NCBI RefSeq assembly: GCF_905196875.1
Contig: NZ_CAJJWO010000018.1
Span: 1 to 64,000, forward strand
DNA: 64,000 bases
Direction of reading: 5' to 3'
Source: an uncultured Parabacteroides sp.
Lineage (GTDB): Bacteria; Bacteroidota; Bacteroidia; Bacteroidales; Tannerellaceae
Positions 32,507 through 41,618 of this stretch are shown one piece after another. The number at the start of each line of letters is the position of its first letter. The stretch's first letter is position 1. The translations under genes and the position numbers were made by a program. The notes below the pieces were generated by a model. That model made no database searches and had not been told where the DNA came from. It worked only from the letters and a program-made list of their open reading frames with translations.

Positions 32507-34582
32507 TTATTTACTTTGCTCTTTAAATGTCTTTAATCCGTTTTCAAGGAATTGTACATATTTCGATACATCTTCGTTGAAAGCATAAGACGGACCGAGC
32601 GGTTTGCCTTCGTCGTTCAATAGGATGTAGAACGGTTGGGCGTTAGCACCGAATTTGCTTCGTTGCAGATAGCTCCATTTGTCACCGATCGTTTTCAGCT
32701 TACGCACTTTGCCGTGTTCTTCGATCTCGATCGGATGAGGCAGTTTCGTTTTATCATCCACCATCAGGGTGATCAGGACGTAATCTTTTTCAAGTAACTG
32801 TTTTACTTTCGGATCTGTCCATACGGAAGCTTCCATTTTACGGCAGTTTACACAACCGAAACCGGAGAAGTCGATCATCACCGGCTTATTTACCCGTTTA
32901 GCATAAGCCATACCGCTTTCGTAATCGTCGAAGGCCGCATGTACTTCATCGTCATACAGGCTGAAATCCTGTGTATATAAAGGAGGAGCGAAAGCACTGA
33001 TTGATTTCAGAGGTGCACCCCATAGTCCCGGAACCATATAAACGGCAAAGCCGAACGAAATGATTGCCATGAACAGGCGCGGTACGGAAACATATTTCAC
33101 GTCGCTGTCGTGGCTGAACTTGATCTTTCCTAAAAGGTAGAAGCCTAATAGAACGAATATCACGATCCATAATACGATAAATACTTCACGATCCAGCAGG
33201 CGCCAGCCGTAAGCTAGGTCGGCAACAGAAAGGAACTTCAAAGCCAAAGCCAATTCCAGGAAGCCTAATACTACCTTTACGGAGTTCAGCCAACCACCTG
33301 ATTTAGGCATGCTTTGCAGCATATTCGGGAAGATGGCGAACAAACTGAACGGGATGGATAATGCCAAGGCAAATCCGAACATTCCGATAGCCGGGCCAAC
33401 GGCATTCCCCATCGAGGCAGCTTGTACCAATAATGTTCCGATGATCGGGCCGGTACAAGAGAAGGATACCAATACCAACGTAAACGACATAAAGAAGATA
33501 CTCAATATACCGGTCGTCGAGTCCGCTTTGCTATCCAACTTTGTAGTCCAGGAAGCAGGTAATACCATTTCGAATGCTCCGAAGAACGAGATGGCGAATA
33601 CAACCAGCAACAGGAAGAATATGATATTAAAGATTGCATTTGTCGATAAGTCGTTGAGTGCGCTGGCCCCGAATATACCGGTGATCAGTAATCCCATAAC
33701 CAGATAGATAACGATGATAGACAGACCGTAAGTCAATGCATCGCGTATTGCTTTTTTACGATCCTTGGTACGTTTCAGGAAGAAACTTACTGTCATCGGG
33801 ATCATTGGCCATACACAGGGTGTCAGCAGGGCAATCAATCCACCCAGGAATCCGGCGAAGAAGATAAATAACCAGGAGGTATCTGTGGCAGTAACAGTTG
33901 TATCACCGAATGCTTTCAGATTATCGATGACCGGTGTCCAGAGAGCAGCGTCGTCTGTCAGCTCATTGGCAATCTTTGCCGGACTCGAAATTATATTATC
34001 GGTCTTTGCTGCCGGGTCAGGAGTCGTAAGCGTTTCTGCTTCTTCCACCACCTGTTCGGTATCCGGCTGAATAGCCGTTACATCCTCTTTGTCGACAGCC
34101 GGGGCATCCGACAGTAAGGTTAGCTTTGTGTTCTTTGCGTCGAAAGTAAAGCTTACACGATCAGGCGGTAAACAGGTCTCGTCGTTGCAAGCCATGAATT
34201 CAACCTCGCCTTCAATCTTGAATTTCTTAGGATCGGTGATTTTGACTTTTTGAGTGAATGAAACCGTTCCCGGATACCAGCGGAGATCCATCGCGAACAG
34301 TTCGTCGTAAACTACAGTCGGTTTAACGGATGAAACCGGTTGTCCGATCAATTCGACCCCTTTTAAGGTTTCGAATGTGAATGAAGTGGAAACCGGTCCT
34401 CCCTCAGGCAGATTCATATCGTACAAATGCCATCCCTTCTCGGAAGTGGCGGTAAACACGATTTCTTTTTCGGCAGTTTTAGAGTCCTCCAGTTTGATTT
34501 TCCACTTAACAGGCTGATGTATCTGAGCCTGTACAGCCAGTGTTACGAACACCAGCAAAAAGATACTAAAGAGTTTCTTCAT
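32507..34582 (-). CDS. dsbD: Thiol:disulfide interchange protein DsbD-like
   Basis: The 691-aa protein moves reducing power from the cytoplasm to the periplasm. It has a signal peptide, an N-terminal beta-sandwich domain (residues ~20-150, with the Cys pair in CNDETCLPPDR), a transmembrane core of about eight helices (from ~235) with LLTPCVWPMIPMTVSFFL and VSFSCTGPIIGTLL carrying the redox cysteines, and a C-terminal thioredoxin-like domain with GFGCVNCRKME. It lies 23 bp after the pseudouridine synthase gene and may share its transcript. Confidence 0.92.
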   Translation of the reverse strand: MKKLFSIFLLVFVTLAVQAQIHQPVKWKIKLEDSKTAEKEIVFTATSEKGWHLYDMNLPEGGPVSTSFTFETLKGVELIGQPVSSVKPTVVYDELFAMDLRWYPGTVSFTQKVKITDPKKFKIEGEVEFMACNDETCLPPDRVSFTFDAKNTKLTLLSDAPAVDKEDVTAIQPDTEQVVEEAETLTTPDPAAKTDNIISSPAKIANELTDDAALWTPVIDNLKAFGDTTVTATDTSWLFIFFAGFLGGLIALLTPCVWPMIPMTVSFFLKRTKDRKKAIRDALTYGLSIIVIYLVMGLLITGIFGASALNDLSTNAIFNIIFFLLLVVFAISFFGAFEMVLPASWTTKLDSKADSTTGILSIFFMSFTLVLVSFSCTGPIIGTLLVQAASMGNAVGPAIGMFGFALALSIPFSLFAIFPNMLQSMPKSGGWLNSVKVVLGFLELALALKFLSVADLAYGWRLLDREVFIVLWIVIFVLLGFYLLGKIKFSHDSDVKYVSVPRLFMAIISFGFAVYMVPGLWGAPLKSISAFAPPLYTQDFSLYDDEVHAAFDDYESGMAYAKRVNKPVMIDFSGFGCVNCRKMEASVWTDPKVKQLLEKDYVLITLMVDDKTKLPHPIEIEEHGKVRKLKTIGDKWSYLQRSKFGANAQPFYILLNDEGKPLGPSYAFNEDVSKYVQFLENGLKTFKEQSK

Positions 34583-34605
34583 ACTTGTCTATATTTCTGT
34601 CTTAG

Positions 34606-35517
34606 TTATTTAGCTAATGAAGCGAAAGCATCCGGAATACGTGTTTCAAAACGCATCTCTTCACCTGTCTCCGGATGAATAAAGAAGAGCCGTCGGGCGT
34701 GAAGCATCAGCCGTCCGGCGGGATCAGTTTCTGCGCCGTACTTATAATCGCCGGCGATGGGGTGTCCGATAGATTCCATCTGGACACGTATCTGGTTCTT
34801 ACGGCCTGTCTCCAGGTCGAGTTCCAGTAAAGAGTAATGACCGTTGCTGTGCAGTACATGATAACGGGTGATGGCTTCCTTTCCGTCGCCCTCGGCTGTT
34901 ACATATACCTGCATTTTGGCATTTTCAACCAGGTTGGAGACGATCAGGTCGGTGTTTTTTTCCGGCCGGCCTTCTACAACGGCAACATACGATCGCTGGG
35001 TGATGGCTGAATTCCAGTTAGACTGCAATGCTTTCTGCACACGCTGGTTCTTGGCGAACATCATCAAACCGGATGTATCGCGGTCGAGACGGTGCAGGAC
35101 AAATATCTTATTTTTGGGATCGCTCTTTTTCACGTAATCGCTAAGCAGATGGTAAGCGGTACGTTCCTTTACACGATCGCTGGAGACGGACATGAGTCCG
35201 CTTTTTTTGTTGACCACTATCAGGTCGTCATCTTCCCAGACAATGTGTAGTAAAGGGTTGGTGAACTCCACTTTACCCCGTTCATAACTGATCTCGACTT
35301 CGTCTCCCGGCACTAAAGGAGCGTTGAACTGGGAAGTAACCTTCCCGTTTATCAAGATTTGTCCGTGGCCCAATAGCGCTTTAACGGAACTTTTGCTCTG
35401 TTGGCTCAGCAATTCGAACAGGAAAGGAAGAAGAGTGTTCTCTTCCTTCACCGATACTTTGCGTCCGCGAGGGGCTTTTTTTAGATTTGTGTCTTTGTAA
35501 CCTGAGCGTCTTCCCAT
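34606..35517 (-). CDS. RluA-family pseudouridine synthase
   Basis: This 303-aa protein has an N-terminal S4 RNA-binding domain (LLGHGQILINGKVTSQFNAP, residues ~43-80) and an RluA-type catalytic domain with the active-site Asp in HRLDRDTSGLMMFAKN (near residue 143). It isomerises uridine in rRNA or tRNA. The exact site (as in RluC, RluD or RluA) cannot be read from the sequence. A basic N-terminal tail (GRRSGYKDTNLKKAPRGRK) precedes the S4 domain. A -7 promoter element lies about 22 bp upstream. Confidence 0.9.
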   Translation of the reverse strand: MGRRSGYKDTNLKKAPRGRKVSVKEENTLLPFLFELLSQQSKSSVKALLGHGQILINGKVTSQFNAPLVPGDEVEISYERGKVEFTNPLLHIVWEDDDLIVVNKKSGLMSVSSDRVKERTAYHLLSDYVKKSDPKNKIFVLHRLDRDTSGLMMFAKNQRVQKALQSNWNSAITQRSYVAVVEGRPEKNTDLIVSNLVENAKMQVYVTAEGDGKEAITRYHVLHSNGHYSLLELDLETGRKNQIRVQMESIGHPIAGDYKYGAETDPAGRLMLHARRLFFIHPETGEEMRFETRIPDAFASLAK

Positions 35518-35538
35518 TTTATTATCATAAATAATTCA

Positions 35539-35546
35539 CAAAGATA
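35539..35546 (-). promoter_or_regulatory. -7 promoter element of the pseudouridine synthase gene
   Basis: TATCTTTG on the minus strand matches TAnnTTTG, with CTTG 20 bp upstream as a weak -33. It separates this transcript from the SWIM gene. Confidence 0.6.
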
Positions 35547-35611
35547 CTGGCATTTGCGGAATGTTGCAAGTTGTGTTTATATATCTTAGTTATTAATCCA
35601 TAGGGGATGCT

Positions 35612-36952
35612 TTATTTTGTGATTTTTTTCACAGCCAGCACATGTTTGCATGGGCCTCTTTCTCCCTGATATTTACTGTACCACTCACAGGTGCAACGTT
35701 CATTCCGGTCGTCCAGGATAACGGTGTGTCTGACTCCGCTTCCATCAACGCGCGCCTCGATCCGTTGCGGGGAGTTACTGATGATCTCGACTTTCCCCTC
35801 ATCAATCAGTTTATCCGCTCCCTTCATACGTGGGTTCAGACTCATGATACGGCTTAATTTGAAAGGAAGGCGGCGGTAAAAGAACTGGTTGTCATCCAGA
35901 TCGTATCCCAGAAGTCCCATTGCTGCCAGCCGGCCGGTAAGGTTATCCACCCGGTCGAAATCCAGCTGCTCGTTGATGGCAAATAATGTCGGGTTGAAAG
36001 CCTGGTTGGCATAAACATATTTGTCAAGTGCGTCTATCCATTCGTCTTCGACTTCATCTATCAATGATTCGAGTGCGGCACCTTCGCCGGAAAAGCCTCT
36101 CCATGAGTCGCGGGAAAGCGAGAAGCTGAAACGGATATTTCCGAAATAAAGCTGCCAGGTAGTCGATAGCATCGCTGGGTGAGGAAATATCTTCATCGAG
36201 TCGATATAAGGAATAAGCGGTTCAAGCAAACGCAATCGGTGAAGGCCGCCGATACAAATAGCATTTACAGATTTGACAGGAGTAAACATCGGAACGTTCC
36301 CTCTGACTGTCAGATAATAATCACTCTTCACTTGTCCTTTGGGGATTCCCCGGAATAGTTGTAAAGTTTGTATCTTGTTAAATGTATAAGCCTCTTCAGC
36401 GTTCGACAAATAGATTTGTACGGTACTTAGTCCTTTGATCCATTTGGTTGGTAGCGGTACTTTGCGTTCGGTGACTTTATTCCCTTCCAAATGCAACCCT
36501 ACTTCTTTCTGTCCGATCGATAGCAGTACTTTCTCGTTTTGCCGGATGCTGCCTAAAGCTGTTAACATCGGTTGGTTAAAGTCAACGTTCGTTGTGCCAT
36601 TCTCCAGAAACTCGCCGTCTATTCCATCAGGTAAGACATCGATACGGGCATAAACTCCCGCACAATGGGAAAATCCTTCAAACCGTATCCGCCCGTTTCC
36701 GGCTGTCACGATCGGATCTTTCAGCAGGGATAGCTGGAATGTCGACATGTTGAAACTCGACTTGACAATGTTTGACAACGCTATCAGACAACGAGCCATG
36801 ATAAACGGGTTGGCAATATTTCCCCAAAAGAAACACGGTGCATCCGTGTTTTTCTGTATCTCACTGTATTTGGATAAGAACAGTTCTTCTTCATTTCCAT
36901 GCCTGACGAGTCCGGAAGGACGGGCATAGGTGTAAGTAAGCAGATCTTCCAT
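35612..36952 (-). CDS. SWIM zinc-finger protein
   Basis: The 446-aa protein ends in a SWIM zinc finger (CTCEWYSKYQGERGPCKH, the CxC-n-CxH pattern, residues ~422-439). The remainder is unrecognised apart from a weak likeness to other SWIM proteins in MoxR/VWA-type gene clusters. There is no signal peptide or membrane segment. The finger suggests DNA or protein binding. It starts 15 bp after the 947-aa gene upstream and is surely in one operon with it. Confidence 0.85.
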   Translation of the reverse strand: MEDLLTYTYARPSGLVRHGNEEELFLSKYSEIQKNTDAPCFFWGNIANPFIMARCLIALSNIVKSSFNMSTFQLSLLKDPIVTAGNGRIRFEGFSHCAGVYARIDVLPDGIDGEFLENGTTNVDFNQPMLTALGSIRQNEKVLLSIGQKEVGLHLEGNKVTERKVPLPTKWIKGLSTVQIYLSNAEEAYTFNKIQTLQLFRGIPKGQVKSDYYLTVRGNVPMFTPVKSVNAICIGGLHRLRLLEPLIPYIDSMKIFPHPAMLSTTWQLYFGNIRFSFSLSRDSWRGFSGEGAALESLIDEVEDEWIDALDKYVYANQAFNPTLFAINEQLDFDRVDNLTGRLAAMGLLGYDLDDNQFFYRRLPFKLSRIMSLNPRMKGADKLIDEGKVEIISNSPQRIEARVDGSGVRHTVILDDRNERCTCEWYSKYQGERGPCKHVLAVKKITK

Positions 36953-36967
36953 TTTTTATCTTTGCTT

Positions 36968-39811
36968 TTATTGGTTACCGATCAGTTGTTTGGCTATCTT
37001 TTTCAGGTTGCCTTCTTTTTCCCAGTCACCCAGGCGGGCAATCATCTCTGTCCGGGGTTTTTGTTTGCACTGCACCAACAGTTCATTGTATATTTCCAAG
37101 AGCTTCTTCAGGTTCTTTATCGGCTTTACCTGTAATTGCAGGCACATAGCTTCGACTGTTTCCAGCAGGGCTTTGCTATGCAACGGACTGACTCCTGTCA
37201 GGCTTTCCGACATCAGGTCGGTCAGTCGTTTGAGCGGGCAGAGTTCAAGACGTTCAATCTTCCCGAGTGCTATACCTAGCCGTTCGTTGTCAATCGTTTC
37301 CGATGCCACCCGGTCGATCCATATCTGACTGGCATAGTTGCGAACAGTCTTGTCCGGAGCCAATAAGCAGATGGCAAGGAATAAATAATGCATCTCTCTG
37401 AAAGGAGTGGCAATCTGCTGCATGAATGTGATGGCTGTTGTTATCTGAGTCTGCTCGGCTACTTCCCAGCTGCATCCGTAATAGATATTTTCGAAAACGA
37501 TTCTGCCATAAAAGTTGTCCGGCATATTAGGAAATGCAGTCAGCAGATATTGAATATTGTTTTCGTTAATACCGCCTTGGTACCCTTCTTTCTTTTTCAG
37601 GGTATATTCCAGAAATAGAGGAGTGTGACTGTTTTCCCTGTTTTCATAATCAGGAGTGAGCCAATGCAGATCCGGTGTGGTTGCCGGATACCGGTCGTAA
37701 TCTTTCTTTTCCCGGTTGTAATTGCCATAAGCCATATATTCTCGCATATAAGACTCCCAGGAATGATTGCCGAAAAGGTAAGCTTCTGGTATTTCGTTAT
37801 ATTCGAAAGAAGAAAATTCAGGAAAACGACATTCGGGCGAGCGGGTTATTCCGGCAATCATCCACCAGGCTGGATGTAGAAATTCGCCTTTCGGGGATTT
37901 GTTTACTCCCAGCAGGAATAGGAGCAAATCTTTGTATTCCCCTGATAATTTTTCCTGAGCCAACCGGGTGGCTTCGGAAAGATTTTCCGGCGCACAACGT
38001 TGTAGTGCCAGTTGCATATCCATTTCTTCCGGTTCTTCTTTCAGTTGCTGATATATAGAGAGTCTTTCCACGAACGTAGCCGGATCGATCCAAGCAGGGC
38101 TATGTGTCGGAGTTGATAGCAAAGGCAATTGCTTTCGTGTCTTCATTTTCTTCAGAGTGAAGCCGGCAATCCCGTAGAAACCTTGGAAACAAGTAGAAAT
38201 AGATAGTTTGTCGAAGTCAACAAGCCGGCGGGAATAGTATTTGCTATTCTTATCCCTCTGAATATCGTTTTCGATTGCTTTCGTACGTATCTTTTCTATT
38301 TTGGAAAGCTTTGCAGGGTATTGCTTCATCAGCAGATTGCCGTAAGCAACAACCATATAGCAGGGAAGACCATCTATTGCAGGAGTGTCCCATTGACTTA
38401 TGATTTTGTAGGCTTTTTGGAAAACCGGCTCTAAAAGGATCAAAGAGTCTTCATCCACCTGGTTGCCCCAGGCGATCAGGTTGTTTGCCAGCAAGTCGAA
38501 GTAATAAGTCTCTGGTTGGTCGAGTGCCTGTGAAAGGAAAAAAGCGAAGTCTTCAAACGAGTTGATTGAAGGGATTCGGTTGTCTTCCCGTAGCAAGGTC
38601 GCGGGTTCGGTTATTTCCGGATAATCCGGCAGAACGTCTGCACTTTCTTTGTTCTTCTCCAGATAGTCGGTCAATATCGGTTGCACGCTCATTAACAGAT
38701 TCTCGGAGAAGGCGGCCAGCGCTTCGTTTATCTCCGTTCCGGGAGTCGCATAACGGGAAATCAACTCGGCCGTTTTCTTTTGGATCGCCTCATCTTTGGA
38801 TAGAAAAGCAGTACAAAGGCTAATGCAGATCTCCTGACTGTTCTCCGGTTTCTTCTTCAATATGTTTTCGATAATAACCAGTGTTGTAGCAATGATCGAT
38901 TTAACTTCCGAACTAAACAGGATCGGAAGATAGGGTAGGAACTCGTTAGTTTGGAATCGTTCTTCGATACAAAGTTTTTTGAATAAGTTCAAAGTTGTAT
39001 TGACAGGCTTTGACTGTACACAATTTAGTGTGGCGAACAATTCGTCCTGCATCTCCAGCAACTCTCCAGCCGTAGGTTTCAGAGCTATAAACAATGCGGA
39101 GAACCAGCCGGTCAGTATTTTATTGTAGTTTCTGTTAGCTGTCAGCAGACATTCTTTCAGTACTCTCATCCGGTTGAGCCGACCGTTTGCTGTATAATGG
39201 ATAAAGACTTTAATCCAGTTCCCTTCATTATTCTTTATCTCCTTCTGATTCAGATACCACCTGTCGGCCCAGTCGATGTTCGACGGGTATTCGAAGAGAT
39301 ACCAGATATGTTCATTCAGGGTAACCGGATATTTCTCGATCCGTTCCGGTTCGTATATTTTGCTGTTTCTCTTATCTTCTTTGAAAATGACATTCGGCAA
39401 TACGGCTACGATCCGTTCGGCTGTCGGCGTGATATACCCTTTTTCCGTCCAGTCCATGAGGGTCAGATAACTTTTCCTGTTGAATTCGTTTTCACTATTT
39501 ATATAGTTGGAAAGCCATGCCGGACAATACCAGGGGAGAATCTTTTCAAGTTCTTCCTCCGGTGGGAAGTTCCACCAGCGTAATGTCTTTATTTCCGCTT
39601 CTGTGAAGCATACAAAAGCGGAAACCCTTAAAATATATATTTTCTCTTCTCCCTGGAATCCTTGTCTGATGTCCCATTCTTCAAATCTTTTTAACTCCTT
39701 TTTGAGGAAAGGCACAAGTTCCCGTCGCTCTTTCTGTTCCAACTTTTGAAGGAAAGGGATGACTGCATCCTTATCGGCACGGTTATACAGGTCGGTAAAT
39801 AGTTCTGTCAT
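36968..39811 (-). CDS. DUF6493-like large cytoplasmic protein
   Basis: The 947-aa protein is soluble, with no signal peptide, no transmembrane segment and no recognised catalytic motif. It is rich in helical, HEAT-like stretches (LLEMQDELFATLNCVQSK, ISLCTAFLSKDEAIQKKTAE) and in aromatic residues. It resembles proteins I know as DUF6493, which occur next to SWIM-finger proteins, with the same pairing here. I infer a two-component module. No substrate is known and the family name is from memory. Confidence 0.7.
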   Translation of the reverse strand: MTELFTDLYNRADKDAVIPFLQKLEQKERRELVPFLKKELKRFEEWDIRQGFQGEEKIYILRVSAFVCFTEAEIKTLRWWNFPPEEELEKILPWYCPAWLSNYINSENEFNRKSYLTLMDWTEKGYITPTAERIVAVLPNVIFKEDKRNSKIYEPERIEKYPVTLNEHIWYLFEYPSNIDWADRWYLNQKEIKNNEGNWIKVFIHYTANGRLNRMRVLKECLLTANRNYNKILTGWFSALFIALKPTAGELLEMQDELFATLNCVQSKPVNTTLNLFKKLCIEERFQTNEFLPYLPILFSSEVKSIIATTLVIIENILKKKPENSQEICISLCTAFLSKDEAIQKKTAELISRYATPGTEINEALAAFSENLLMSVQPILTDYLEKNKESADVLPDYPEITEPATLLREDNRIPSINSFEDFAFFLSQALDQPETYYFDLLANNLIAWGNQVDEDSLILLEPVFQKAYKIISQWDTPAIDGLPCYMVVAYGNLLMKQYPAKLSKIEKIRTKAIENDIQRDKNSKYYSRRLVDFDKLSISTCFQGFYGIAGFTLKKMKTRKQLPLLSTPTHSPAWIDPATFVERLSIYQQLKEEPEEMDMQLALQRCAPENLSEATRLAQEKLSGEYKDLLLFLLGVNKSPKGEFLHPAWWMIAGITRSPECRFPEFSSFEYNEIPEAYLFGNHSWESYMREYMAYGNYNREKKDYDRYPATTPDLHWLTPDYENRENSHTPLFLEYTLKKKEGYQGGINENNIQYLLTAFPNMPDNFYGRIVFENIYYGCSWEVAEQTQITTAITFMQQIATPFREMHYLFLAICLLAPDKTVRNYASQIWIDRVASETIDNERLGIALGKIERLELCPLKRLTDLMSESLTGVSPLHSKALLETVEAMCLQLQVKPIKNLKKLLEIYNELLVQCKQKPRTEMIARLGDWEKEGNLKKIAKQLIGNQ

Positions 39812-39999
39812 AATTGTTTATTAATGTAATTCCGTTAATGTCTCTTTTATGTTTGCGGACATAAATGCTGCAAGATAAGCAATATTCAAGAGAAAGATGC
39901 GATTGGTTAAGCTGAATGTGGCATATTTCAATTTTCCCGTCTTTTTTGCTTCGTAAATGATTAATTTCATCCTGTTGTTTAAAAGTTGGAATAATATAT

Positions 40000-40007
40000 T
40001 ACTTTTG
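40000..40007 (+). promoter_or_regulatory. -7 promoter element of the PUL sigma gene
   Basis: TACTTTTG, an exact TAnnTTTG match, 21 bp before the sigma ATG. A possible -33 (TTG at 39975) is 22 bp upstream. It excludes a TTG start at 40019 as less likely. Confidence 0.55.
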
Positions 40008-40027
40008 CTAAAAAGGATTTGATTGGG

Positions 40028-40570
40028 ATGGTTTATACTCAAAGTAATTTTGAAAAGATATATAAATTGTATTATCCGAAGATGTCTGCATTTGCCAGGA
40101 ATTACATATCGGCAAATGAAGATGTGGAAAATATAGTACAGGATGTCTTTTTGGTACTTTGGGAGAAAAAAGATGAACTGGAACTGTCCTGTACACTTAC
40201 TACCTATTTATTTACCCTGGTCAAGAACAGATGTCTGAATTTCCTGCGACATAAACTGATTGAAGAAGAATATAATACGCAGTTGAAAGATGAATTAGGC
40301 TTTAAGCTGTATGCTTTGGAATCGTTGGAGTATTCATATCATTCGGAAAAAGAATTGCAGGAGATCATTCAACGAGCTTTGGACACATTGCCGGAGCGTT
40401 GCCGCGAGGTGTTTATAAAAAGCCGTATCGAGGGACTGAAGTATAAGGAAATATCGGATGAGCTGGGAATCTCAGTAAACACAGTTGAAAACCATATTGT
40501 TACAGCCTTGAAGAAGTTACGTATAGAACTAAAGGACTACTTGCCCTTACTCTTGTTCTTAGTTAATTAA
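40028..40570 (+). CDS. ECF sigma factor of the polysaccharide locus
   Basis: The 180-aa protein is an ECF sigma factor of the FecI-like type used by Bacteroidetes polysaccharide loci. Region 2 contains ENIVQDVFLVLWEKKDEL and LVKNRCLNFLRHK. Region 4 contains TLPERCREVFIKSRIEGL, YKEISDELGISVNTVENH and IVTALKKLRIEL. It is followed by a FecR anti-sigma gene (70 bp) and the enzyme genes, and the locus has a SusC with an STN signalling domain, so all parts of a trans-envelope switch are present. Start chosen at ATG 40028. Confidence 0.93.
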   Translation: MVYTQSNFEKIYKLYYPKMSAFARNYISANEDVENIVQDVFLVLWEKKDELELSCTLTTYLFTLVKNRCLNFLRHKLIEEEYNTQLKDELGFKLYALESLEYSYHSEKELQEIIQRALDTLPERCREVFIKSRIEGLKYKEISDELGISVNTVENHIVTALKKLRIELKDYLPLLLFLVN

Positions 40571-40580
40571 TGTTTATTTC

Positions 40581-40643
40581 GAGGCGGTTTATAGTGGTCT
40601 TTCTCCCGGTGAGGGTTTAACTTTATAAATAAAGGAAAATATG
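40581..40643 (+). repeat. Leader repeat, copy A (before FecR)
   Basis: This 63-bp leader shares GTTTATAGTGGT, GTTTAACTTTA and AGGAAAA, in order and at similar spacing, with 44093-44156 upstream of susC. It ends at the FecR start codon. Confidence 0.6.
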
Positions 40644-41606
40644 TACGATCTGTTATCAAAATATTTGACAGGAAATATTTCATCAGAAGAAAAGCAAACT
40701 CTTTTTCAGCAATTGAAAGAAGATGCGGAACTGAAGAAAGAAGCAGCTGATATACAAAATTTGTCGGCGCTTATATCGATGGTCAGGGAAGAACATTCTG
40801 CCTCCGATATGCAATACAGGTCGTTTGTCCGTTTGAAGAAAAAGCGTGCTTTCTTATTTAATATGCGAAAAGTTGCCGGGTATGCTGCCATCGTGCTGTT
40901 CTCCGTATTGTCGACCTATTTATTAATGACTTATGCCGCGGAAGGAGGAGAGGAAGTCGCCTGTTACCAGGAGTTCTCAACACCTCCCGGACAACGTGCC
41001 AAAGTCTTATTGGCTGACGGAACCGAGGTTTGGCTGAATGCCAATTCTACTTTACGGTATCCGGAACGTTTTGATAGGAAACAACGGGAGGTAGAACTGC
41101 ATGGAGAAGCTTTTTTTGAAGTAGAAAAAAATAAGGAGAAACCTTTTATCGTAAAGACAAGTAAAATGGATATACTGGTGACTGGCACAATGTTTAATGT
41201 GAGCGCTTATGAGACAGAAAAGTATTTTGTTACCTCTTTGGTTGAGGGTGCTGTTTCTGTTTCCTGTGCAAACGACCGAAATCGAACCTTTTCATTGCGT
41301 CCACAACAGCAAATTGTAGTGTCGGATTCTTCATCAGAAGTCACTTCATTTGAGGATATCGATTTTCTATCTTGGAAAGAGGGGGTATTTGTGTTTGATG
41401 ATATGGTGTTGACGGATATTATTAAAAAATTGGAGTTATTTTATGATGTGTCAATTACTGTGAAAAACATGAAACTAGGTAACTACCGTTATACCGGAAA
41501 ATTCAGACAACGTGATGGAGTGGAAAGCGTTTTGCGGAAATTACAAATTGTATATCCGTTCACTTTTACCAAGGATGATGAACGTAATCTAATTGTTTTA
41601 CAGTAA
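40641..41606 (+). CDS. FecR-type anti-sigma factor
   Basis: The 321-aa protein has an N-terminal cytoplasmic part (about 1-75), one transmembrane helix (GYAAIVLFSVLSTYLLM, about 80-97), a periplasmic FecR domain (STPPGQRAKVLLADGTEVWL to EGAVSV) and a C-terminal DUF4974-like domain (GVFVFDDMVLTDIIKKLE and YTGKFRQRDGVESVLRKL). It holds the neighbouring sigma factor in check and releases it when SusC signals that ligand is bound. It is 12 bp upstream of the GH88 gene. Confidence 0.93.
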   Translation: MYDLLSKYLTGNISSEEKQTLFQQLKEDAELKKEAADIQNLSALISMVREEHSASDMQYRSFVRLKKKRAFLFNMRKVAGYAAIVLFSVLSTYLLMTYAAEGGEEVACYQEFSTPPGQRAKVLLADGTEVWLNANSTLRYPERFDRKQREVELHGEAFFEVEKNKEKPFIVKTSKMDILVTGTMFNVSAYETEKYFVTSLVEGAVSVSCANDRNRTFSLRPQQQIVVSDSSSEVTSFEDIDFLSWKEGVFVFDDMVLTDIIKKLELFYDVSITVKNMKLGNYRYTGKFRQRDGVESVLRKLQIVYPFTFTKDDERNLIVLQ

Positions 41607-41618
41607 ATAATTCTAAAC

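Noticed and set aside
39821..39970. Possible 49-codon minus-strand frame (MKLIIYEAKKTGKLKY...) between the DUF6493-like gene and the sigma gene
   Set aside because: It has a fair ribosome site (ACAGG) but no promoter and no known family; it lies against the sigma promoter. Conservation would be needed to accept it.
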